A stretch of DNA of 6,226 nt from Candidatus Aminicenantes bacterium RBG_13_64_14 (lineage in GTDB: Bacteria > Acidobacteriota > Aminicenantia > Aminicenantales > Saccharicenantaceae), in assembly GCA_001773855.1 (NCBI GenBank), contig MEXZ01000003.1, positions 589-6,814 on the forward strand, written 5' to 3'. The first letter of the stretch is position 1; each line of letters opens with the position of its first letter. The notes under the pieces are model-generated. The model was not told where the DNA came from, did not search any database, and worked only from the letters and a program-made list of their open reading frames with translations. Both the position numbers and the translations under genes were made by a program. This document shows, piece after piece, positions 1-5,314 of this stretch.

Positions 1-55
1 TTCAATCCCCGGAGCTTCAGTCTTTCTCCTCGGAATAGAAAAAATCGCCGAAACG

Positions 56-64
56 TGGTAAATT
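56..64 (+). promoter_or_regulatory. Possible extended -10 promoter element for the tRNA gene
   Basis: TGG-TAAATT forms an extended -10 pattern (TGn followed by a hexamer matching TATAAT at four of six positions). Transcription would begin near 71, giving the tRNA precursor a leader of about 27 bases. No good -35 hexamer lies 16-18 bases upstream, so the call rests on the extended -10 alone. The 97 bases before the tRNA hold no other recognisable element apart from a small hairpin at 78-90. Confidence 0.3.
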
Positions 65-77
65 TAGGAGGCTTTAA

Positions 78-90
78 GGCCTCGAAGGCC
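78..90 (+). other. Small hairpin in the tRNA leader
   Basis: GGCCT (78-82) and AGGCC (86-90) are perfectly complementary around a three-base loop (CGA). It sits eight bases before the tRNA 5' end, where it could help present the precursor for 5' processing. It may also be a chance GC-rich palindrome. Confidence 0.25.
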
Positions 91-97
91 AGGGAGT

Positions 98-173
98 GGG
101 CGGTTAGCTCAGTTGGGAGAGCGCGGCGTTCGCAACGCTGAGGCCGGGAGTTCGAGTCTCCTACCGTCCACCA
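98..173 (+). tRNA. tRNA-Ala (anticodon CGC)
   Basis: A complete cloverleaf of 76 bases can be folded by eye. The acceptor stem pairs GGGCGGT (98-104) with ACCGTCC (163-169). The D stem is GCTC/GAGC (107-110 with 119-122). The anticodon stem is CGGCG/CGCTG (124-128 with 136-140) around the loop TTCGCAA (129-135), giving anticodon CGC at 131-133, which reads the alanine codon GCG. The T stem is GGGAG/CTCCT around the loop TTCGAGT (151-157). The third acceptor pair is G-U (100 with 167), the G3:U70 identity element of alanine tRNAs, so two independent features agree on alanine. The discriminator is A170 and the CCA end (171-173) is encoded in the DNA. The decoded codon GCG suits a GC-rich genome. 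Confidence 0.96.
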
Positions 174-181
174 TTTTTTTT
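174..181 (+). terminator. T-tract directly after the tRNA CCA end
   Basis: Eight consecutive T follow the encoded CCA without a gap. The tRNA acceptor/T-arm stem-loop directly upstream could serve as the hairpin of an intrinsic terminator, which would separate the tRNA from the metal-transporter gene 38 bases further on. There is no dedicated hairpin, so partial read-through is equally possible. A GC hairpin at about 182-196 lies after the T-run, in the wrong order for a terminator on this strand. Confidence 0.35.
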
Positions 182-208
182 GCCCCGGTGCCGGGCGCGT
201 GCCGCGAG

Positions 209-214
209 AAGGAG
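209..214 (+). promoter_or_regulatory. Ribosome binding site fixing the start of the metal-transporter gene
   Basis: AAGGAG lies five bases before the ATG at 220. An in-frame GTG at 199 would put this site inside the coding sequence and has no Shine-Dalgarno motif of its own, so the ATG at 220 is preferred. Confidence 0.75.
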
Positions 215-219
215 TCGAG

Positions 220-972
220 ATGATCGAACGCGAAATTTGGGTCCTGGCCGGCACGGCCGCCTCGCTCGGCCTCATCCATACTGTCATCGGCCCGGACCAC
301 TACCTCCCGTTCATCGTCATCAGCCGGGCCCGCAAATGGACGCTCCGCAAGACGCTCTTCGTTTCCTTCCTGGCCGGCCTCGGCCATATCTTGAGCTCGG
401 TCGTCCTCGGCTTCGTCGGCATCGCCCTCGGCATCGCCGTGGCCAGGCTCGAGGGCGTGGAGTCGACTCGAGGTGAGATCGCCGCCTGGCTCCTCATCGG
501 CTTCGGGTTGGCCTATTTCGTCTGGGGGATGCGGCGGGCCTGGAAAGACAAGCCGCACACGCATGCCCACCTCCACGGTCACGACGCGGCCCACGAACAT
601 CCGCACAGCCCCGAGCACGGGGTCCACGAGCACGTCCACTCGCACGAGAAAGCCGAGCACGCCCACCTCCACGGCGAAGAGAAGAAGGCCAACATCACCC
701 CCTGGGTCCTGTTCACCATTTTCGTCTTCGGGCCGTGCGAGCCGCTCATTCCCCTTGTCATGTACCCCGCGGCCCGCCACAGCATGGCCGGCGTCGCCCT
801 GGTCGCCGGCGCCTTCGGCCTGGTCACCATTGCCACCATGCTCGTCATCATCACGGCCGCCTCGTGGGGGGCGCGCTTCGTCCGGCTGGGCAAGCTCGAA
901 CGGTACTCCCACGCCCTGGCCGGACTGATGATCTTCGTCTCCGGCCTCGCCGTCCAGTTCCTCGGCCTGTAA
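220..972 (+). CDS. Histidine-rich metal transporter-like membrane protein (NicO/RcnA/UreH-TauE/SafE type)
   Basis: This 250-residue integral membrane protein probably moves a divalent metal such as nickel, cobalt or zinc across the inner membrane. About six hydrophobic segments are visible, near residues 7-33, 45-75, 88-107, 159-184, 189-215 and 228-250. The first contains HTVIGPDH (20-27), close to the H-x4-DH metal signature of nickel/cobalt permeases. The fourth contains FGPCEPLIP (170-178), resembling the GPC/PC-P motif of UreH and CcdA/TauE-SafE-like proteins. Between the two halves, residues 113-151 carry 16 histidines in 39 positions, mostly HxH repeats, as in RcnA-like metal exporters and ZIP/CDF proteins. 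The halves flanking the loop suggest the usual 3+3 helix layout. The start is taken at 220 for its AAGGAG site. Substrate and direction cannot be read from sequence; a role in metallocentre supply or metal efflux are both possible. Confidence 0.78.
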   Translation: MIEREIWVLAGTAASLGLIHTVIGPDHYLPFIVISRARKWTLRKTLFVSFLAGLGHILSSVVLGFVGIALGIAVARLEGVESTRGEIAAWLLIGFGLAYFVWGMRRAWKDKPHTHAHLHGHDAAHEHPHSPEHGVHEHVHSHEKAEHAHLHGEEKKANITPWVLFTIFVFGPCEPLIPLVMYPAARHSMAGVALVAGAFGLVTIATMLVIITAASWGARFVRLGKLERYSHALAGLMIFVSGLAVQFLGL

Positions 973-984
973 GGGGGTCGTCTC

Positions 985-1464
985 ATGACCTTCGTCGCCG
1001 ACTGCATGCTCGGCCGGCTGGCCAAGTGGCTCAAGATCCTCGGCTTCGACGTCCTCTTCTTTCCCAAGGCCGAGGACAGGGACCTGGTCGAGATCGCGCG
1101 GCGCGACGGGCGCGTCCTCCTGACCCGGGACACGGGGCTCATCGAAAGAACGGCCAAGCGGCCGAACCGCCTGTTCGTCCGGAGCGACGTTTGGGAAGAC
1201 CAGGTCGTCCAGGTCCTCGACGAACTCGAGCTGTGGAACGACGTCCGGCCGAACACGCGCTGTATCGAATGCAACCTCCCGCTTAAAACCCTGACCCGGG
1301 AGCGGGCGCGAAACCTTGTCACGCCCTACGTCTCGGAGAACGCGTCTTCGTTCGCCATCTGTCCGGGGTGTAATCGCGTCTTCTGGCAGGGCACGCATTA
1401 TGGCGACATGGAAAAAAAGATCGCCAAACTCCTCGACCGGCATAAAAAGGACATAACCGGATGA
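985..1464 (+). CDS. Mut7-C RNase domain protein (PIN-like fold plus zinc ribbon)
   Basis: The 159-residue product matches the stand-alone Mut7-C family (formerly DUF82), a presumed RNase named after the C-terminal domain of the nematode protein MUT-7. The N-terminus FVADCMLGRLAKWLKILGFD (3-22) is the family hallmark, with Asp6 as the first likely acidic metal ligand. LLTRD (45-49) supplies a second conserved acid, Asp49, and other acids follow (Asp68, Glu71, Asp72). The C-terminal half is a zinc ribbon with RCIEC (92-96) and CPGC (126-129), so Cys93, Cys96, Cys126 and Cys129 form the likely metal site, followed by the typical RVFWQGTHY (131-139). Length is normal and the protein appears intact and cytoplasmic. 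The start at 985 has AAGGGGG at 971-977, which overlaps the stop of the upstream gene. The twelve-base gap suggests co-transcription with the metal transporter. The RNA target of this family is not known to me. Confidence 0.88.
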   Translation: MTFVADCMLGRLAKWLKILGFDVLFFPKAEDRDLVEIARRDGRVLLTRDTGLIERTAKRPNRLFVRSDVWEDQVVQVLDELELWNDVRPNTRCIECNLPLKTLTRERARNLVTPYVSENASSFAICPGCNRVFWQGTHYGDMEKKIAKLLDRHKKDITG

Positions 1465-1485
1465 TCCCGGCGTCCTCGCGGTCGA

Positions 1486-1523
1486 GTCCCGGTCCCGGGG
1501 TTTGACTTTACGGTCCCGTTCCG
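1486..1523 (+). repeat. Short direct repeats GTCCCG around the promoter
   Basis: GTCCCG occurs at 1486-1491, 1492-1497 and 1513-1518, and a one-mismatch copy GTTCCG follows at 1518-1523. The second and third copies are 21 bases apart, about two helical turns, one just upstream of the proposed -35 box and one in the spacer. This layout could be an operator, but the motif is short and GC-rich and could arise by chance. Confidence 0.3.
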
Positions 1524-1530
1524 TTAGAAA
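1502..1530 (+). promoter_or_regulatory. Probable sigma70-type promoter of the GH116 gene
   Basis: TTGACT (1502-1507) matches the -35 consensus at five of six positions. After a 17-base spacer, TAGAAA (1525-1530) matches the -10 consensus at four of six. Transcription would start near 1537, leaving a leader of about 35 bases that contains the AGGAGG site at 1558-1563. The position between two unrelated genes supports an independent transcript for the glycosidase. Confidence 0.55.
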
Positions 1531-1571
1531 ATGAGCGAATAATCCCACGTATCGATCAGGAGGGCCGATCC

Positions 1572-4277
1572 ATGCAGTCTCAAAGCCGGGTTTCTTTTCG
1601 TGTCTCTCTTCTGATCTTCGCGATCATTTCTTTCTTCGCTCTCCCAGGGGTCGGCGTGGCGGCAAGTGACGCGGACAGGTCCCAGGCGAATTCCGCCGCT
1701 TATAGTCGCGACGAGCTCTTCCGTCCCGGGGCGGTGCGGACCTTCGAGGGCGCGGCCCTCCGCGAGGTCGCCTTCCCGCTCGGCGGCATCGGCACGGGCA
1801 CGATCTCCCTCGGCGGCCGCGGCAATCTCCGCGATTGGGAGATCTTCAACCGGCCCGGGAAGGGCGTCCACATGCCCTTCACGTTCTTCGCCTTGTACTT
1901 CGAGCAGGCGGGCACGAAGCTCGTCCGCGTCCTCGAAGGCCCGCTCGAGCCTCCGTTCACGACCGGCTTCGGCTTCCGCCGGGTTTTCGTTCCCGGCCTG
2001 CCGCGGATGGAGAAGGCCCGCTTCAAGGGCGAGTATCCCTTCGCCGGGATCGAGCTATCCGACAGCCGGATCCCGCTCGAGATCACGCTCGAAGCGTTCA
2101 ATCCGCTTATCCCGATGGATCCCGATGATTCCGGCATCCCGGCCTTCGTCCTGCGCTTCCGGATCAAGAACACGGGCACCGCGCCGGCCAAGGTCACCAT
2201 CGCCGGCTCGGTCATCAATCCCGTCGGTTTCGACGGCGAAGGCCAGGTCGACGGGCTCGGCAACGACAAGTTCGGTCAAAACGTCAACGAGATCAAAAAG
2301 ATGCCGATCCTCCGCGGGCTGGCCATGTCCTCGCGAAAGGTCAAGCCCGAAGCGGCGGCCTTCGGAACGATGGCCCTGACAACCCCCTGGCCCGACATCA
2401 CGTACCTCACCCATTGGGTCCGGGGCGAGTGGTGGGACGACCTCCAGATCTTCTGGGACGACTTCGCCGCCGACGGCAAGCTCAAGGACCTGGCCGAGGT
2501 TTCGCCGTCACCCGACAAGCGGACCGACGTCGGAACGCTCGGACTCATGGCCTCTTTGGCGCCCGGCGAGGAGGTCGTCCTGCCGTTCATCATGTCCTGG
2601 AACTTCCCCAACGTCCTCAATTATTTTGATATCGTTCCGGAACAGCGCGGCCGCATCTTCAAGAACCATTACGCCGAAAAGTATCAAGACGCCTGGGCCG
2701 CCGCGGAATATCTCCAGAGAAACCTCGTCCGGCTCGAGGCAGAGAGCCGCGCCTTCCACAAAGCCTTCTTCTCGACGACCCTGCCGCCCTACGTCCTCGA
2801 CGCCGTCTCCAGCCAGGCCGCGATCATCCGGACGACGACCGGGCTCTGGCTCGAGGACGGGAATTATTTCGGCTTCGAGGGTTGCGGCGATCAGAGCGGC
2901 TGCTGTCCCCTCAACTGCGCCCACGTCTGGAACTACGCCCAGTCGATGGCTTTCCTCTTCCCATCGCTCGAGCGCTCGATGCGCGAAACGGACTTTCTCA
3001 ACAACGTCAAGCCCGACGGGGCCATGGCCTTCCGGACTTCCCTGCCGCTCGGGAGCGGCGTCTTCTGGAAATTCAAGTCCGCGGCCGACGGCCAGATGGG
3101 CCGGATCATCAGCCTCTACCGCGATTGGCAGATCTCGGGCGACACGGGCTGGCTCCGCAAGCTCTGGCCGCAGGCCAAGAAAGCCCTCGATTACGCCTGG
3201 GTGCAGTGGGATGCCGACCGCGACGGCCTGATGGAGGGCGAACAGCACAACACCTACGACATCGAGTTCTACGGACCGAACAGCATGATGGGCGCTTTCT
3301 ATCTGGGCGCGCTAAAGGCCGGCGCGGCCATGGCCACGGCCGTGGGCGACCGCGCCTCGGCCAAGGAATACTTGACCCTCTACGACAAGGGCCGGGCGGC
3401 CTACGACAAACTCCTCTGGAACGGCGAGTTCTACGTCCAGAAGTACGCCCAGGTGATGGAGAAGAAATATCAGTACGGCGAGGGCTGCCTCTCCGACATG
3501 CTCCTCGGGCAGTGGCTGGGCATGGTTTCGGGCCTCGGCCGCTACCTGCCGGCCGACCGCATTCAATCTTCGCTTAGGGCGATCTACAAGTATAATTTCC
3601 TGACCGATTTCAAGAACTTCTCCAACGTCCAACGGACCTACGCCCTCGGCGACGAAAAGGGCCTGCTCCTTTGCTCCTGGCCGAATGGAGGCCGGCCGCC
3701 CTTGCCCTTCCCGTATTCCGACGAGGTCTGGACGGGCATCGAATATCAGGTCGCCTCCCACCTCATCTATGAAGGCCTCCTCGAGGAGGGACTGAGCGTC
3801 GTCAAGGCCGTCCGGGACCGCTACGACGGTTTCCGGCGCAATCCTTGGAACGAGGTCGAGTGCGGACATCACTATGCCCGGGCCATGTCCTCCTGGGGCG
3901 TCCTGCTGGCCCTCTCGGGCTTCTCCTACTCGGGGCCGGAGATGAGGATGGGCTTCGACCCGAAGATGAACGCCGACGATTTCCGGACGGTCTGGACGGC
4001 CGGCTCCGGATGGGGGACGTACGCTCAGAAGATCGAGGCCGGGAAAACGGCCGTCCTGATGATCACGGCCGCTTCCGGGGAATTATCACTGAAGGAACTC
4101 CGTGTTTCCCTTCCTCCCTCCGTTCAAGGCGGGAAAGTGACCATGTTGAACGGGAGCGTCGGCGACACCGCGACGAAACCGCTTTTTCAGCGGGCCGGCG
4201 GCGTCGTCCGCGTCCTGTGGCAGAAGGCCGTCGTTGTCAAGCCCGGCGAGCCCCTGGGGCTGGCGGTCCAATTCTGA
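1572..4277 (+). CDS. Exported GH116 glycosidase (GBA2-like beta-glucosidase family)
   Basis: This 901-residue enzyme belongs to glycoside hydrolase family 116, retaining beta-glycosidases that include human GBA2 and archaeal beta-glucosidase/xylosidases. Residues 1-31 form a Sec signal peptide (basic start, hydrophobic stretch at 12-27, cleavage near GVGVA-A), so it acts outside the cytoplasm. The N-terminal beta-sandwich domain (about 60-390) opens with FPLGGIGTGTISLGG (68-82). The (alpha/alpha)6 catalytic domain spans about 400-785. Glu436 in GFEG aligns with the nucleophile region (LEG in GBA2) and Asp563 in HNTYDIEF with the acid/base (QTYD in GBA2). Glu761 and Arg770 in NEVECGHHYAR fit the conserved sugar-binding pair, nine residues apart as I recall for a bacterial GH116. 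Residues 786-901 look like an extra beta domain. Cys438, 444, 445 and 449 cluster after the nucleophile. The ATG at 1572 has AGGAGG eight bases upstream. The exact substrate (glucoside, xyloside, GlcNAc) is not decidable; no carbohydrate locus surrounds it. Confidence 0.92.
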   Translation: MQSQSRVSFRVSLLIFAIISFFALPGVGVAASDADRSQANSAAYSRDELFRPGAVRTFEGAALREVAFPLGGIGTGTISLGGRGNLRDWEIFNRPGKGVHMPFTFFALYFEQAGTKLVRVLEGPLEPPFTTGFGFRRVFVPGLPRMEKARFKGEYPFAGIELSDSRIPLEITLEAFNPLIPMDPDDSGIPAFVLRFRIKNTGTAPAKVTIAGSVINPVGFDGEGQVDGLGNDKFGQNVNEIKKMPILRGLAMSSRKVKPEAAAFGTMALTTPWPDITYLTHWVRGEWWDDLQIFWDDFAADGKLKDLAEVSPSPDKRTDVGTLGLMASLAPGEEVVLPFIMSWNFPNVLNYFDIVPEQRGRIFKNHYAEKYQDAWAAAEYLQRNLVRLEAESRAFHKAFFSTTLPPYVLDAVSSQAAIIRTTTGLWLEDGNYFGFEGCGDQSGCCPLNCAHVWNYAQSMAFLFPSLERSMRETDFLNNVKPDGAMAFRTSLPLGSGVFWKFKSAADGQMGRIISLYRDWQISGDTGWLRKLWPQAKKALDYAWVQWDADRDGLMEGEQHNTYDIEFYGPNSMMGAFYLGALKAGAAMATAVGDRASAKEYLTLYDKGRAAYDKLLWNGEFYVQKYAQVMEKKYQYGEGCLSDMLLGQWLGMVSGLGRYLPADRIQSSLRAIYKYNFLTDFKNFSNVQRTYALGDEKGLLLCSWPNGGRPPLPFPYSDEVWTGIEYQVASHLIYEGLLEEGLSVVKAVRDRYDGFRRNPWNEVECGHHYARAMSSWGVLLALSGFSYSGPEMRMGFDPKMNADDFRTVWTAGSGWGTYAQKIEAGKTAVLMITAASGELSLKELRVSLPPSVQGGKVTMLNGSVGDTATKPLFQRAGGVVRVLWQKAVVVKPGEPLGLAVQF

Positions 4278-4298
4278 GATGAAAGCCCGCGCCCGAAG

Positions 4299-4323
4299 CC
4301 TCGTCCACGGTATTCCGGCGAGG
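4299..4323 (+). other. Weak hairpin after the GH116 gene
   Basis: CCTCGTC (4299-4305) pairs with GGCGAGG (4317-4323), seven pairs including one G-U, around an eleven-base loop. It begins 21 bases after the GH116 stop. No T-run follows, so it is not a canonical intrinsic terminator. It might protect the 3' end of the transcript or be incidental. Confidence 0.25.
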
Positions 4324-4357
4324 AGACGTGCTCTTCCGCTTGGGACCACGATTGGGG

Positions 4358-4376
4358 TATAGTGCTCTACTAAAAT
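4358..4376 (+). promoter_or_regulatory. Candidate -10 boxes just upstream of the cyanophycinase-like gene
   Basis: TATAGT (4358-4363) and TAAAAT (4371-4376) each match TATAAT at five of six positions and stand out in an otherwise GC-rich region. The first would start transcription near 4370, giving a leader of about 12 bases. The second would start at about 4383, making the message essentially leaderless. Neither has a good -35 (TTCCGC at 4334-4339 is the nearest for the first). The transcript would include the cyanophycinase-like and YfcC genes. Confidence 0.4.
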
Positions 4377-4390
4377 AGGAAATGTCCTTG
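4377..4390 (+). promoter_or_regulatory. Ambiguous start region: AGGA with ATG 4382 or TTG 4388
   Basis: The only Shine-Dalgarno-like motif, AGGA at 4377-4380, abuts the ATG at 4382 (one base between). It lies seven bases from an in-frame TTG at 4388-4390, a normal spacing. The protein may therefore begin two codons later than called, or the ATG may be used by a near-leaderless message. The signal peptide is unaffected either way. Confidence 0.45.
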
Positions 4391-5314
4391 ATCTGGACGA
4401 AGGATGATTTGAGAAAGCGCCCGACCCTTGGTTTTCAGATCCTTCTCTTATCCCTGACAGCGCTGTCCCTGGCGCCGGCCTGCTCGACCAAGAGCCCGGT
4501 CGCGCCGGGTCCCAAGGGGCACCTTTTCATCGTCGGGGGCGGCGACCGCGACGAACCTCTCATGAGGCGGTATGTCGAGCTGGCCAAGGGATTCGGCACG
4601 GGCCGGGTCGTCATTTTCACTATGGCCAGCAGCGTCCCGCTCGAAGTCGGGCCGGAGCTCGTCGCCGAGTTCCGGAAATACGGCGTCCAGGATGTCGTCT
4701 ATTACCATCTGACCCGTGATGAAGCCATGAAAGCCGACAGCGCCAAGATCCTCGACGGCGTGAGCGCCATCTGGTTCGCCGGCGGGGACCAAGCGCGGCT
4801 GACCGCCGCCCTCCTCGACACGCCCGTCCACGCCCGTATGCTCGAACTCTACGCGGAGGGGTGCCTCCTCGGGGGCACGAGCGCGGGCGCGGCCGTGATG
4901 AGCGAAGTCATGATCACGGGCGACGAGAAGCGGACGACCGACGAGGACCTTAACTGGCAGACGGTCGAAGCCGATAACGTCGTCCACGTGCGCGGCTTCG
5001 GCTTCATCAAGAACGCCATCATTGACCAGCACTTCCTGATCCGCCGCCGGCAGAACCGGCTGATCAGCCTTGTCCTCGAGAACCCGGCTCTCCTAGGGGC
5101 CGGCATCGACGAAGCGACGGCCATCCTGGTCCGGCCGGACGGCAAGTGGGAGATCCTCGGCGAGAGCCAGGTTTTCGTGGTCGACGCCAGGGAGGCGGTC
5201 GTTTCCAGGATTTCATCCAACAAACTGGGCGGCCACGGCGTCGCCTTGCACCTCCTCCTCCCCGGCGACGTCTTCGACCCGGTCAAGGGCCGCGCGGAGG
5301 GCCCGGCGGAATGA
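4382..5314 (+). CDS. Cyanophycinase-like peptidase (family S51), putative lipoprotein
   Basis: The 310-residue product matches peptidase family S51, whose cyanophycinases cut the arginine side-chain-linked polyaspartate cyanophycin to beta-Asp-Arg dipeptides. Visible family motifs are FIVGGGDRDE (49-58), IWFAGGDQ (130-137), LGGTSAGAAVMS (163-174) with the nucleophile Ser167, IIDQHFLIRRRQNRL (213-227) with His217, and GIDEATAI (241-248) with Glu244. The His-Glu spacing of 27 equals that of the Synechocystis CphB triad as I remember it (His174, Glu201). The N-terminus has basic residues at 11-13, a hydrophobic stretch at 16-31 and LAPAC (30-34), a plausible but not ideal lipobox with Cys34 as the lipidated residue, so it probably acts outside the cytoplasm. 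An in-frame TAG at 4376 excludes earlier starts. AGGA at 4377-4380 is only one base from this ATG; a TTG at 4388 is better spaced. The stop overlaps the next gene by four bases. Other beta-aspartyl or dipeptide substrates are possible. Confidence 0.87.
   Translation: MSLIWTKDDLRKRPTLGFQILLLSLTALSLAPACSTKSPVAPGPKGHLFIVGGGDRDEPLMRRYVELAKGFGTGRVVIFTMASSVPLEVGPELVAEFRKYGVQDVVYYHLTRDEAMKADSAKILDGVSAIWFAGGDQARLTAALLDTPVHARMLELYAEGCLLGGTSAGAAVMSEVMITGDEKRTTDEDLNWQTVEADNVVHVRGFGFIKNAIIDQHFLIRRRQNRLISLVLENPALLGAGIDEATAILVRPDGKWEILGESQVFVVDAREAVVSRISSNKLGGHGVALHLLLPGDVFDPVKGRAEGPAE

Noticed and set aside
1..97. Short open frame or regulatory RNA before the tRNA
   Set aside because: The region has no start codon with a ribosome site and only a weak four-pair stem (GGAG 11-14 with CTCC 26-29); nothing beyond the possible promoter can be supported.
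98..173. tRNA gene as an attachment site for an integrated element
   Set aside because: No integrase, no second copy of the tRNA 3' end and no change in base composition are visible downstream within the window.
199..219. GTG at 199 as the start of the metal-transporter gene
   Set aside because: It would add seven polar residues, has no ribosome site of its own and would bury the good AAGGAG motif in the coding region. The ATG at 220 fits better.
1466..1500. Possible terminator between the Mut7-C gene and the GH116 gene
   Set aside because: CCCGG (1466-1470) can pair with CCGGG (1495-1499) and CTCG (1475-1478) with CGAG (1483-1486), but the loops are poor and no T-run follows. It is better read as GC-rich promoter-proximal sequence.
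109..1548. Long 479-codon open frame on the minus strand across the tRNA, the transporter and the RNase gene
   Set aside because: It overlaps a clear tRNA and two well-supported genes, its translation is acidic, low-complexity and shows no family motif. It is the antisense shadow of GC-rich codons.
2508..3248. 246-codon minus-strand open frame inside the GH116 gene
   Set aside because: It lies wholly within the catalytic domain of a confidently recognised enzyme, shows no recognisable domain, and similar long antisense frames occur throughout this GC-rich window.
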